From Brassicibacter mesophilus (GTDB lineage Bacteria; Bacillota; Clostridia; Tissierellales; Proteiniboraceae): a stretch of 64,000 bases of DNA. The stretch's first letter is position 1; every line of letters starts with the position of its first letter. The notes beneath the pieces are model-generated. The model saw only the letters and a program-made list of their open reading frames with translations. It was not told the DNA's origin and did not search any database. The position numbers were made by a program, and so were the translations under genes. Location of the stretch: positions 62,001 to 126,000 of the forward strand of contig NZ_JBNPXI010000010.1 of the NCBI RefSeq assembly GCF_050433385.1, read 5' to 3'. Shown here one piece after another: positions 16,883-26,691 of the stretch.

Positions 16883-19060
16883 GTGTCATTACCCACTGTT
16901 TCAACTAAAAGAAGACTTATCGTAACATTATTTTCCGTTTCACTGATTGTTTTTGCACTAGTTGTTAGATTAGGAGTAATACAAATAGTACAGGGTGAAG
17001 AACTTAAAAAACAAGCTCTAGAACAGTGGACAAGAGGAATCCCTATTAAAGCAAAAAGAGGGGTAATATATGATAGAAAAGGCAAAAAACTAGCTATTAG
17101 TGTAAGCAGAGATACGGTGTGGTGCAGACCGGCTGATATAAAAGATGCAACAAAAACAGCTAAAACTGCAGCAGAAATACTTCAATTAGATGAAGAAGAA
17201 GTCTATGAGAAAATTACAAGCAAAAAGAGTGTTGTTAAGATAAAACAATGGATAGAAAAAGAGGAAAGTGATGCTTTAAGGAAAGCAGACCTTAGCGGAA
17301 TAGATATAGTTGATGATAATAAGAGATTTTATCCATTTGGAAGCTTTGCAGCGTATATATTGGGTCACACAGATATAGACCAAGTAGGACAGTATGGCGT
17401 AGAGAAAACCTTTAATAAATATCTGACTGGAGTTCCTGGAAAATGGGTTAAAACAACTGATGCAGTTGGCAGGCAACTTCCGTATGATAACGAAGCACTA
17501 TATGAGGCCAAAGATGGACTAAGTACGGTATTGACTATTGATGAAACAATACAGCATTTTGCAGAGAAAGCAGCTTTAGAAACTATGATTACTCATAATG
17601 CTAAAAATGTTTCTATAATAATAATGGAGCCTAAGACTGGGGATATACTAGCTATGGCAACTAAGCCAGACTACGACCCAAATTCTCCAAGGATTCCGAC
17701 CAATGAGGGTCTTGCAGAAGAATGGGTAAATCTACCTGCAGACGAGTTATACAAAAAGTGGTATGATATGTGGAGAAATTTTCCCATCAATGATAATTAT
17801 GAGCCTGGTTCAACCTTTAAAATCATAACCGCAGCTGCAGGATTAGAAGAAAATGTAGTAACTCCGCAAAGTCAGTTTTACTGTGATGGTTATGTGAGAC
17901 AGATTAATAGTGGTAGTAGACCAATAAAATGTTGGAGATATTACAATCCTCATGGAAGTCAGACATTTGTTCAGGGTGTTCAAAATTCGTGCAATGAGGT
18001 TTTTGTAGAGTTAGGATTAAGACTTGGAGCCGAAAAATTCTATGAGTACATTAGAGCTTTTGGTTTTGGAGAAACTACTGGCATAACTTTACCAGGAGAG
18101 ACAGCGGGACTTGTGACTAGTCCTAAATATATTAAAGATGTAAACTTGGCAACTATATCCTTTGGCCAGGGAATAGCGGTTACACCAATACAGCTTGTAA
18201 CTGCAGTATCAGCAGTAGCTAATGGCGGTAACCTGATGAAGCCTAGGCTAGTGAAAGAATTAATTGATGAAGAAGGAAATGTAGTACATCGATATGAGCC
18301 TGAAATAAAAAGAAAGGTAATATCCGAAGAAACATCAAATACGCTTCGTAAAATACTAGAATCTGTTGTTGCTGAAGGTACTGGAAAGAATGCTTATGTA
18401 CCAGGATATAGAGTAGGAGGAAAAACAGGAACGGCTCAAAAGGTTATTGACGGAAGATATGCAGATGGTAAATACGTAGCTTCTTTTGTTGCAATTGCTC
18501 CAGCTAATGACCCTAAAATTGTAGCCTTAGTAATAATTGATGAGCCTTCTAATGGAGCCTATTATGGTGGCCAAATTGCTGCACCAGTAGCAGGTCAGGT
18601 AATTAAAGATACATTAAATTACCTTGATGTTGAGCCGCAATTTACAGAGGAAGAGAAAAAAGAAAATGAAAGCAAGACTATTGTTGTTCCAAATGTAATA
18701 AATAAAACCATCAAAGAAGCAAGCAAAACTATTTTAAGTTTAGGACTCAATTACGATACAGATGCTTACTATGTTGAAAGTGATGCTATAATAAAAGATC
18801 AATTTCCAGCTTCTGGAGCTGTAGTCAAGAAAGGGTCAAATATTGATCTTTACATGGAATCAACTAGAAGAGAGAATAACAAAATAATTGTTCCTGACCT
18901 GACTGGTAAAACTTCTCAGCAAGTTACCGATCTTTTGAATAGTGTTAACTTAAGATTCGAATACACAGGAACAGGGGTAGTATCAGAACAGATACCTAAA
19001 GCTGGTACTGAGGTTGATTTTAACTCACTTGTACAGGTACACTTTCAAAATTTGAATTAA
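16883..19060 (+). CDS. class B penicillin-binding protein with two PASTA domains (FtsI/SpoVD-type)
   Basis: A 725-residue transpeptidase with a GTG start after GGGGGC. One membrane anchor (about 12-32) is followed by the PBP dimerisation domain, then the transpeptidase. The latter has STFK (Ser310, Lys313), SCN (369-371) and KTGT (514-517). Two C-terminal PASTA domains lie at about 600-658 and 668-725. It crosslinks peptidoglycan with the partner SEDS protein at 23069-24172. Two PASTA domains recall vegetative PBP2B (Bacillus pbpB) rather than sporulation SpoVD, but only one such gene is present in this cluster, so the division versus spore role is unresolved. Confidence 0.92.
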   Translation: MSLPTVSTKRRLIVTLFSVSLIVFALVVRLGVIQIVQGEELKKQALEQWTRGIPIKAKRGVIYDRKGKKLAISVSRDTVWCRPADIKDATKTAKTAAEILQLDEEEVYEKITSKKSVVKIKQWIEKEESDALRKADLSGIDIVDDNKRFYPFGSFAAYILGHTDIDQVGQYGVEKTFNKYLTGVPGKWVKTTDAVGRQLPYDNEALYEAKDGLSTVLTIDETIQHFAEKAALETMITHNAKNVSIIIMEPKTGDILAMATKPDYDPNSPRIPTNEGLAEEWVNLPADELYKKWYDMWRNFPINDNYEPGSTFKIITAAAGLEENVVTPQSQFYCDGYVRQINSGSRPIKCWRYYNPHGSQTFVQGVQNSCNEVFVELGLRLGAEKFYEYIRAFGFGETTGITLPGETAGLVTSPKYIKDVNLATISFGQGIAVTPIQLVTAVSAVANGGNLMKPRLVKELIDEEGNVVHRYEPEIKRKVISEETSNTLRKILESVVAEGTGKNAYVPGYRVGGKTGTAQKVIDGRYADGKYVASFVAIAPANDPKIVALVIIDEPSNGAYYGGQIAAPVAGQVIKDTLNYLDVEPQFTEEEKKENESKTIVVPNVINKTIKEASKTILSLGLNYDTDAYYVESDAIIKDQFPASGAVVKKGSNIDLYMESTRRENNKIIVPDLTGKTSQQVTDLLNSVNLRFEYTGTGVVSEQIPKAGTEVDFNSLVQVHFQNLN

Positions 19061-19071
19061 CATTAGACCAG

Positions 19072-19110
19072 AAAGGCAACTTCAAGCAAAGTGTTTGAAT
19101 GTTGCCTTTT
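19072..19110 (+). terminator. strong hairpin between the PBP gene and murE
   Basis: AAAGGCAAC-TTCAA (19072-19085) faces TTGAA (19095-19099) and GTTGCCTTT (19101-19109) with one bulged T at 19100. The T-run is short, so it could be a partial terminator or an mRNA-processing/stability element within the dcw cluster. Confidence 0.65.
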
Positions 19111-19186
19111 AAGCAGACTATAACAAATACAAAATTTGTGGTATTATCTAATAGGTTATACTAATTTTTCTTGTGAGGTGTAAGAG

Positions 19187-20656
19187 ATGAAGCTAAGTAA
19201 ATTAATTAGCGAACTTGAGATCGTAAGTATCAATGGTGAAACTGATATTGATATAAATAGTATTAACCATGATTCAAGGAAGGTCATTCAAGGAAGTCTT
19301 TTTATAGCAATAAAAGGATTTAAAGTTGATGGGCATGACTATATTTTAGAAGCTATTTCAAATGGAGCAAGAGCAATAATTGTAGACAAGAAAATTATAA
19401 TAAATAGTGACATAAAAGATATAACTATAATAGAAGTTCATGATACTAGGTTGGCGTTAGCAAGCGTGGCTTCAATTTATTATGACAATCCTTCTGGAAA
19501 AATTGAATTAATAGGGATAACTGGTACTAATGCTAAAACTACAACCACTTATTTGATAAAGTCAATATTTGAAGCAGTGGATAAAAAAACAGGTATTATA
19601 GGAACTATAGGAAATGTAATTAATGATAAACTTGTTAAATCAGAGAATACTACACCTGAATCATTAGAACTACAACAGGCTCTTTATTCAATGGTTAAGG
19701 AGGGTCATAGTAGTTGCGCAATGGAAGTGTCGTCACATTCCTTAGAATTGAATAGAGTGGCTTTTTGTAAGTTTAATGTTGGGGTTTTTACTAACTTAAC
19801 AACTGATCATTTAGATTATCATAAGACCTTTGAAAATTACTTTAAAGCAAAAATGAAATTGTTTTATATGACTGACAAATATAACATTATTAACATTGAT
19901 GATAAGCATGGCAGAGAAATGATAGATCAAATATCTCATATTAATACTCCTTTGCTTACTTATGGAATAGAAGAAAAGGCAGATATTTACGCTGATGAAA
20001 TTGAGTATTTTGCTGATGGAGTACGATTCATGCTCAACACGCCTAAAGGAAGTGTTAGGATTAAGATGAATATACCTGGTCATTTTAGTGTATACAATAG
20101 TTTGGCGGCTTCAGCTTGTGCATACTCCTATGGAATTAGTCTCGATGAAATCCAAAAAGGACTTGAAAGTGTAAAAGGAGTAAGAGGAAGATTAGAAATA
20201 GTTCCTACAAACAAAGACTTTACTGTAATGATTGATTTTGCACATACTGCTGATGCATTAGAAAAGGTTTTAGGTATTGTGGATCAATTTGCACTAGGAA
20301 GGAAAGTAATTGTATTTGGAGCTGGAGGAGATAGAGATACTTCGAGACGAGCACCTATGGGAAAAGTTGCTGGGAAATACTGTGACTTATGTATAGTTAC
20401 TTCTGATAATCCTAGAACTGAAGATCCTCAGGCAATTATTGACGACATAGTTCAAGGAGTAAAAAGTGTAAATGGAAACTATGTTGAGATAATAGATAGG
20501 AAGGAAGCTATAAGATATGCTATAGAAAATAGCAAACCAAAAGATATAATAATATTAGCAGGGAAGGGACATGAAACATACACTATTTTAGGAGATAAAA
20601 AATATCCATTTGATGAAAGAGAAATCGTAATGGAAATATTACAAACATTGAAATAA
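19187..20656 (+). CDS. murE: UDP-MurNAc-tripeptide synthetase MurE (meso-DAP type)
   Basis: A 489-residue Mur ligase that adds the third residue to UDP-MurNAc-L-Ala-D-Glu. The ATP loop reads GTNAKTTTT, with Ala where most Mur ligases have Gly. The central domain has TTDHLDYH and the carbamylated-Lys region, and the C-terminal domain carries DNPRTEDP. The DNPR motif is diagnostic for meso-diaminopimelate as the added amino acid, which implies mDAP-type peptidoglycan. It has a good ribosome binding site and lies 126 nt after the PBP gene. Confidence 0.96.
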   Translation: MKLSKLISELEIVSINGETDIDINSINHDSRKVIQGSLFIAIKGFKVDGHDYILEAISNGARAIIVDKKIIINSDIKDITIIEVHDTRLALASVASIYYDNPSGKIELIGITGTNAKTTTTYLIKSIFEAVDKKTGIIGTIGNVINDKLVKSENTTPESLELQQALYSMVKEGHSSCAMEVSSHSLELNRVAFCKFNVGVFTNLTTDHLDYHKTFENYFKAKMKLFYMTDKYNIINIDDKHGREMIDQISHINTPLLTYGIEEKADIYADEIEYFADGVRFMLNTPKGSVRIKMNIPGHFSVYNSLAASACAYSYGISLDEIQKGLESVKGVRGRLEIVPTNKDFTVMIDFAHTADALEKVLGIVDQFALGRKVIVFGAGGDRDTSRRAPMGKVAGKYCDLCIVTSDNPRTEDPQAIIDDIVQGVKSVNGNYVEIIDRKEAIRYAIENSKPKDIIILAGKGHETYTILGDKKYPFDEREIVMEILQTLK

Positions 20657-20717
20657 AAGCACATTAACATAACTAAAAAACAGATATATCTATCATGTAC
20701 TTGAGAGGAGAAGAAAA

Positions 20718-21683
20718 ATGTCAGATTATAAAGATATAATACGAGTAATTGTCATTTCTTTTGCTATTACTTTATTATTAGGACCTATATTAATTCCTGT
20801 TCTCAGAAGGTTAAAAGTAGGGCAAAGCATTAGAGAGGAAGGGCCTAAGACCCACTACAAAAAGAGTGGAACACCTACTATGGGTGGAATAATAATGATA
20901 ATTGCACTTATAATTACTTCTGTGACTTCAGGTGTTTTAAACAAAGATATGATCATACTTATATTGTCGACAGTAGGGTTTGGGTTAATAGGATTTATTG
21001 ATGATTTTATTAAAGTAGTGCTAAGAAGATCATTAGGATTAAGAGCATACCAGAAGCTAATAGGACAGATAGTACTAGCAGTTATATTAGCTGTTTATCA
21101 ATCACATAATTCAATGCTAGGAACAAAGGTAATAGTACCTTTCCTTGACAATACTTATCTAGATTTAGGAATGCTGTACGTACCTTTTATTGCTTTTGTG
21201 GTAGTTGGTACGGTAAATAGTGTTAATTTGACTGATGGTCTTGATGGCTTGGCTTCAGGTGTAACTTTAATAGTTTTGTCTTTCTTCAGTTTAGTTGCAC
21301 TAAATATTGGTATGAGTAGCATAGCAGTATTTTCTGCAGCTTTGGCTGGAGCATGTCTAGGTTTTTTAAGGCACAATGCTTATCCTGCAAAGGTATTTAT
21401 GGGCGATACTGGATCATTAGCCCTCGGTGGAGCTGTTTCAGCAGTTGCTGTGTTACTTAATCTACCTTTAATAATACCTATAGTTGGAGGTATATACTTT
21501 GCAGAAACCTTGTCTGTAATAATTCAGGTAACTTCATTTAAGTTAACTGGCAAGAGAGTATTCCTCATGGCGCCTCTTCATCACCACTATGAGCAAAAAG
21601 GTTGGAAGGAAACAAAGGTAGTTGTTGTATTCTGGGTTGTAACAGTGATACTATGTCTAATTGGAATATACAGTCTAAGCTAA
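20718..21683 (+). CDS. mraY: phospho-MurNAc-pentapeptide transferase MraY
   Basis: A 321-residue membrane protein with about ten membrane segments. It carries KSGTPTMGG, FGLIGFIDDFIKV with the catalytic Asp pair, NLTDGLDGLA, the Mg-binding MGDTGSLALGG and APLHHHYEQKGW. It makes lipid I from UDP-MurNAc-pentapeptide and undecaprenyl phosphate. Gene order murE-mraY-murD is standard. Confidence 0.98.
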   Translation: MSDYKDIIRVIVISFAITLLLGPILIPVLRRLKVGQSIREEGPKTHYKKSGTPTMGGIIMIIALIITSVTSGVLNKDMIILILSTVGFGLIGFIDDFIKVVLRRSLGLRAYQKLIGQIVLAVILAVYQSHNSMLGTKVIVPFLDNTYLDLGMLYVPFIAFVVVGTVNSVNLTDGLDGLASGVTLIVLSFFSLVALNIGMSSIAVFSAALAGACLGFLRHNAYPAKVFMGDTGSLALGGAVSAVAVLLNLPLIIPIVGGIYFAETLSVIIQVTSFKLTGKRVFLMAPLHHHYEQKGWKETKVVVVFWVVTVILCLIGIYSLS

Positions 21684-21707
21684 TTTTTAAAAAAGTAGGT
21701 GGATAAA

Positions 21708-23066
21708 ATGATGTTAAAAGATAAAAACGTATTGATATTAGGTTTAGCAATAAGTGGAGTTTCTACTGCAAAAGCTTTAGATAAGCTTGGTGCACATATT
21801 ATTATTACAGATATGAAAAAAGAAGAAGAACTAAGCCGATACATTGAAGAATTAAAGGATATAGACATTAAATATGTGTTAGGGAGTAATGATGTCGCTC
21901 TTGATGATATAAGTATTATCATTAAAAGTCCTGGTATACCACTTGATATACCTTTGATTTGTGAAGCTAAAAATAAAGGTTTAGAAGTTATAACAGATAT
22001 TGAATTAGCCTATAGAATATCAAAAAATCCGCTTATAACTATAACTGGAACTAATGGCAAAACAACCACTACAGCATTAACTGGTGAATTATTTAAAAAC
22101 GCAGAGAAGAGCTGTCATGTCACAGGAAATATCGGAGTAGGTATACTTTGGGAAATAGTAAACTCGAATGATAATGATATCTTTGTTATAGAAGCGAGTA
22201 GCTTTCAGCTTGAAAGTACAAAGAACTTTAAGCCTAAAGTAAGTGTTATTACAAATATAACTCCGGATCATATTAATTGGCATAAAAGCTATGATAATTA
22301 TATCAATGCTAAGAAAAAAGTATTTATAAATCAAGATAAAAATGATTTTACAATACTAAATTACGATGACCAAACTTTAAGAGATATTTATAAAGAGGTA
22401 AAGTCAAATGTAATTTTCTTTAGTGCAAGTAATAAATTAGAACATGGTGTATATTTGGATGGTGATTATATCGTAGTAAATGATGGATCATGTGTTGAAA
22501 AAATTATGAGACATAGTGATATAAGAATACCTGGAAAACACAACTTGGAAAATGCATTAGCTGCTGTTGCTATTAGCTGGTGTATGGGTATTAAATATAA
22601 TATTATTGAGAAAACTCTTAAAGAGTTTGAAGGTGTAGAGCATAGAATAGAATTTGTTGAGAAAATTAATGGAGTTTGCTTCTATAATGACTCTAAAGGC
22701 ACAAATTCAGATGCTTCAATTAAGGCAATAGAGGCAATTAATAGTCCAATTGTGTTAATAGCAGGGGGAATGGACAAAGGAAGTGAATTTGACGAGTTTA
22801 TCGAAAGCTTTGATAACAAGGTTAAGGCACTAATATTATTAGGTGAGACTGCAACAAAAATAAAGAAAGCTGCAATAAATAGGGGCTTTAATAATATATA
22901 TATAGTAGGAAATATTAATGAAGCAGTTCAAAAATCATTTGAAATTGCAAATAGTGGTGACAATGTACTACTTTCCCCTGCTTGCGCAAGCTGGGATATG
23001 TTTGATAGCTATGAAGAAAGGGGAAATGTATTTAAGAGAGAAGTGAGAAGTATGAGGGAGGCTTGA
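21708..23066 (+). CDS. murD: UDP-MurNAc-L-alanine:D-glutamate ligase MurD
   Basis: A 452-residue Mur ligase with an N-terminal Rossmann domain (VLILGLAISGVSTAKAL), the ATP loop GTNGKTTTTAL, ITPDHINWH in the centre, and FYNDSKGTNSDA and LSPACASWDMF at the C-terminus. An in-frame GTG at 21699 lies in the ribosome binding site AGGTGG, so ATG 21708 is the likely start. The stop is 2 nt before the next gene. Confidence 0.96.
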   Translation: MMLKDKNVLILGLAISGVSTAKALDKLGAHIIITDMKKEEELSRYIEELKDIDIKYVLGSNDVALDDISIIIKSPGIPLDIPLICEAKNKGLEVITDIELAYRISKNPLITITGTNGKTTTTALTGELFKNAEKSCHVTGNIGVGILWEIVNSNDNDIFVIEASSFQLESTKNFKPKVSVITNITPDHINWHKSYDNYINAKKKVFINQDKNDFTILNYDDQTLRDIYKEVKSNVIFFSASNKLEHGVYLDGDYIVVNDGSCVEKIMRHSDIRIPGKHNLENALAAVAISWCMGIKYNIIEKTLKEFEGVEHRIEFVEKINGVCFYNDSKGTNSDASIKAIEAINSPIVLIAGGMDKGSEFDEFIESFDNKVKALILLGETATKIKKAAINRGFNNIYIVGNINEAVQKSFEIANSGDNVLLSPACASWDMFDSYEERGNVFKREVRSMREA

Positions 23067-23068
23067 GA

Positions 23069-24172
23069 ATGGCAAAAAAGAAAGCCAGTGATTTTACCCT
23101 GATGATAGCAGTTATTTTACTCGTTTTTATAGGCATTATCATGGTGTTTAGTTCAAGTTGGCCTGATGGACTATATAAAATGGATGATGGGTACTATTTT
23201 TTAAGAAAGCAGCTTATATCAAGTGTACTGGGATTGTTTGCAATGTTGTTTTTCATGAACTTTAATTATTGGAGGTTAGATAGATTATCTAAATTGATTT
23301 TTATAGCATGTATTGGTACGGCTTTCTTACTATATACACCTCTTGGAACTGAATTTAATGGAGCAAAAAGATGGGTAGATATTGGTTTTACAACATTTAT
23401 GCCATCTGACGCTATAAAGCTTGGATCAATAATATTTCTAGCATCCTTCTTAGCTAAGAGAAAAGATAAGCTTAAGAACATAAGACAGGGTTTTATGCCT
23501 TCACTTATGATAATAGGGCTATCATGTGGGTTGATTTTAATGCAGAAAGACTTAAGTACTAGTGCAACTTTAGGGTTAACTCTTTTTATAGTTTTATTTA
23601 TTGCAGGAGCAAGAATCTTTCACTTATCCTTGCTAGGAATTCTAGGTTTAGCAGGTGGGACAGCAGCCATTATAGCTCAACCTTATAGATTAGAAAGAGT
23701 AACTTCATTTCTTGATCCTTTTGCAGTTAAGAGTGGAGCAGGATGGCAAGCTGTACAATCTTTATACGCTTTAGGCTCTGGCGGATTATTCGGATTAGGA
23801 CTGGGTAAAAGTAGACAGAAATTTTTTTACATACCAGAACCATACAATGATTTTATTTTTGCAATTGTAGGAGAAGAGCTAGGCTTTTTAGGATGTGTAA
23901 CAGTAATACTGCTGTTTTTGGTGGTAATATGGAGAGGAATAAGGATTGCATTAGGCGCAAAGGATTTGTTTGGATGCTTACTGGCGTCAGGTATAGTTGC
24001 TTTAATAACAGTTCAATCAATGATTCATATTGCAGTAGTAACTTCGTCTATACCTCCAACAGGGATTCCATTACCCTTTATTAGCTATGGAGGTACATCA
24101 TTGATGATTTACATGGCTGCAGCAGGTATATTGCTTAACATATCAAGACATACAGAGTTAGATAGGAGTTGA
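23069..24172 (+). CDS. SEDS-family peptidoglycan polymerase (FtsW/SpoVE-type)
   Basis: A 367-residue polytopic protein (about ten membrane segments) with the SEDS motifs NGAKRWVDIGF, LILMQKDLSTS and TGIPLPFISYGGTSL. SEDS proteins polymerise glycan strands from lipid II with a class B PBP, here the one at 16883-19060. Only one SEDS gene is in the cluster, so it may serve as FtsW, SpoVE or both. The in-frame TTG at 23063 is 1 nt from GGGAGG. ATG 23069 is correctly spaced. Confidence 0.93.
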   Translation: MAKKKASDFTLMIAVILLVFIGIIMVFSSSWPDGLYKMDDGYYFLRKQLISSVLGLFAMLFFMNFNYWRLDRLSKLIFIACIGTAFLLYTPLGTEFNGAKRWVDIGFTTFMPSDAIKLGSIIFLASFLAKRKDKLKNIRQGFMPSLMIIGLSCGLILMQKDLSTSATLGLTLFIVLFIAGARIFHLSLLGILGLAGGTAAIIAQPYRLERVTSFLDPFAVKSGAGWQAVQSLYALGSGGLFGLGLGKSRQKFFYIPEPYNDFIFAIVGEELGFLGCVTVILLFLVVIWRGIRIALGAKDLFGCLLASGIVALITVQSMIHIAVVTSSIPPTGIPLPFISYGGTSLMIYMAAAGILLNISRHTELDRS

Positions 24173-24177
24173 GTTAG

Positions 24178-25284
24178 ATGAAGGTTTTAATAACTGGAGG
24201 AGGAACTGGTGGACATATATATCCTGCTTTGGCTATAGCGCGTAAGATTAAACAGGAATATAGGGATGTAGATATATTATATGTAGGAACTGAAAAAGGT
24301 ATGGAAGCAGAAATTGTTCCAAAAGAAGGATTTGCTTTTAAAACTGTGAGAGTAAAGGGGTTTACTAGAAAGCTTTCAGTAGACACGATTAAATCAATAA
24401 AAGAGCTTTTTTTAGGGCTTAATGATGCTAATAAAGTTATAAGAGATTTTAAACCAAACATAGTTATTGGTACAGGAGGATATGTTTGTGGACCAATAGT
24501 ATTTTTAGCAGCTTTAAAAAAAATACCTACTATGATACACGAACAAAACGCATTTCCTGGAGCGACAAATAGAATACTATCTAAATTTGTTAATAGAATT
24601 GCTGGGAGCTTTGAAGAGTGTAAAAAGTATTTTAAAGACCCTTCAAAGATAATTATAACAGGAAACCCAATTCGTCAAGATATATTAAATATGGATAAAG
24701 AAAAATCATATAAAGAACTCAAAATTGACCCTTATAAACATTTTATACTATCTTTTGGTGGAAGTGGTGGTCAAAGTTCCTTAAATAAGGCAATGCAAGA
24801 AGTAGTATTAAATATTAATAACAACAAGAACATACAGCTATTGCATGTAACTGGAAAAAGACATTATGAAAAATTTATGTCGGAACTAAAAGATAGTGGA
24901 ATAGGAAAGTTAAACGATAATATAAGAATTGTACCATATTTTTTTGAAATGCCAAAAGCATTATCCATAGCAGATTTAATGATTACAAGTGGAGGAGCTA
25001 TTGCGATAGCAGAATTAACTGCAGTAGGAATACCAAGCATATTAATTCCTAAAGCTTATACTACTGAAAATCACCAAGAATATAATGCTAGAGCACTAGA
25101 AAAAAATGGAGCAGGGATAGTTATATTAGAAAAGGAATTAAATGGAAAATTACTGCTTGAAACAATAAATAATTTATTATCTGATAGTAAAAAGCTGTCT
25201 ATAATGGCTACAAAAAGCAAGGAGATGGGAATTGTTGATGCTGACAAAAGAATAGTAAATATTGTTAGAGACTTAGTAAAATAG
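24178..25284 (+). CDS. murG: UDP-GlcNAc:lipid I transferase MurG
   Basis: A 368-residue GT-B fold glycosyltransferase. TGGGTGGHIYPALA is the N-terminal glycine-rich loop for lipid I, and GTGGYVCGPIV and IHEQNAFPGATNRIL follow. The UDP-GlcNAc site is in SFGGSGGQSSLN and ITSGGAIAIAELTA. It converts lipid I to lipid II on the inner membrane face. It begins 5 nt after the SEDS gene. Confidence 0.97.
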   Translation: MKVLITGGGTGGHIYPALAIARKIKQEYRDVDILYVGTEKGMEAEIVPKEGFAFKTVRVKGFTRKLSVDTIKSIKELFLGLNDANKVIRDFKPNIVIGTGGYVCGPIVFLAALKKIPTMIHEQNAFPGATNRILSKFVNRIAGSFEECKKYFKDPSKIIITGNPIRQDILNMDKEKSYKELKIDPYKHFILSFGGSGGQSSLNKAMQEVVLNINNNKNIQLLHVTGKRHYEKFMSELKDSGIGKLNDNIRIVPYFFEMPKALSIADLMITSGGAIAIAELTAVGIPSILIPKAYTTENHQEYNARALEKNGAGIVILEKELNGKLLLETINNLLSDSKKLSIMATKSKEMGIVDADKRIVNIVRDLVK

Positions 25285-25382
25285 AGATAATTAAGTAGTT
25301 GTAACACCTTTTTAGATTATGCATAAGATAGGTATATATTGTTTTTTACATATAGCTTGTAGCATATTCTGGAGGTGTAATG

Positions 25383-26633
25383 ATGGGAAAATATATTATA
25401 GAAGGTGGGAAGAAGCTAGTTGGTGAAGTATCAATAATTGGCGCTAAAAATTCAGTTCTTCCTGTTCTAGCAGCTACAGTTATTAATAATAATACAAATA
25501 CTATATTTAATACTCCAAACCTTAGAGATGTAGAAATTATGGAACAAATACTTTCATCTATAGGATGTAAAGTTAATAGAGTAGATAATGTAATATTTGT
25601 AGATTCTAAACCCGTATCAAAGATTCGTATACCAGAGGATTTGGTCAGAGAAATGAGATCTTCCATAATTTTAATGGGAGCTATGTTAAGTAGATTTGGG
25701 GAAGTTGAGATTAGCTATCCAGGTGGTTGCGAAATTGGACCTAGACCTATTGATCTACATCTTAAAGCACTTAAAGAGATGGGAGCAATAATAGAAGAAT
25801 CTCATGGATTCCTTTATTGCAAAGCTAAAGAGTTAAAGGGTTGCGAAATTCAACTGGATTATCCTAGTGTTGGTGCTACAGAAAACATAATGCTGGCAGC
25901 TGTAAAAGCAAAAGGCACAACCGTAATTAGAAATGCTGCTAGAGAGCCAGAAATAATTGATTTACAGAATTTCTTGAACTCTATTGGATCAAAAATATAT
26001 GGAGCTGGAACAAGTGTTATTAGAATAGAAGGAGTAACTAATTTCACTAGCACTGAGCATACAATTATACCAGACCGAATAGTTGCTGGTACTTATATGG
26101 TTGCTTCAGCAATAACTGGAGGAGAAGTAGTGCTTAAAAATATAGAAGTTGATCATATTCAATCTATAATAGCCAAACTAAGAGAAACAGGTTGCTTGAT
26201 ATATAATAATTGCACTACTTTAAAAATAATAGGGCCAAAAAAGATTAATGCAATTGAAACTGTTCAAACCCTACCTTATCCTGGATTTCCAACAGATATG
26301 CAAGCGCAAATGTTATCATTATTGTGTACTGCCAACGGAACCAGTATAATAACTGAAACTATTTTTGAAAATAGATATAAACATGTTGAAGAATTAGTTA
26401 GAATGGGTGCAAATATTAAAACAGTTGGAAAGGTAGCTGTGATTAAAGGAGTAAAAGAGTTAACTGGTGCTAAAGTGACAGCTAAAGATTTAAGAGGAGG
26501 TGCTGCTCTTGTTTTAGCAGGGTTGGCTGCTAAGGGAACTACTGAAGTTGATAATATATATCATATTGAAAGAGGATACGATGGAATAGAAGATAGGCTA
26601 AGAGCATTAGGAGCTGATATTGTTAAAATATAA
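25383..26633 (+). CDS. murA: UDP-GlcNAc 1-carboxyvinyltransferase MurA
   Basis: A 416-residue EPT-fold enzyme with AKNSVLPVLA at the N-terminus and the catalytic Cys in PGGCEIGPRP (Cys116 with this start), which is the residue targeted by fosfomycin. The second half has GFPTDMQAQ and FENRYKHVEEL. It starts peptidoglycan precursor synthesis. Two ATGs follow GGAGGTG; the one at 25383 has better spacing. In Bacillus this position in the cluster is held by murB. No murB or murC is found in this window. Confidence 0.96.
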   Translation: MGKYIIEGGKKLVGEVSIIGAKNSVLPVLAATVINNNTNTIFNTPNLRDVEIMEQILSSIGCKVNRVDNVIFVDSKPVSKIRIPEDLVREMRSSIILMGAMLSRFGEVEISYPGGCEIGPRPIDLHLKALKEMGAIIEESHGFLYCKAKELKGCEIQLDYPSVGATENIMLAAVKAKGTTVIRNAAREPEIIDLQNFLNSIGSKIYGAGTSVIRIEGVTNFTSTEHTIIPDRIVAGTYMVASAITGGEVVLKNIEVDHIQSIIAKLRETGCLIYNNCTTLKIIGPKKINAIETVQTLPYPGFPTDMQAQMLSLLCTANGTSIITETIFENRYKHVEELVRMGANIKTVGKVAVIKGVKELTGAKVTAKDLRGGAALVLAGLAAKGTTEVDNIYHIERGYDGIEDRLRALGADIVKI

Positions 26634-26691
26634 TAGCAGCCTTTCGCTGCTCAGTCCTAATTGGACAAGCTTATACTTGGGGGTAGGTAAA

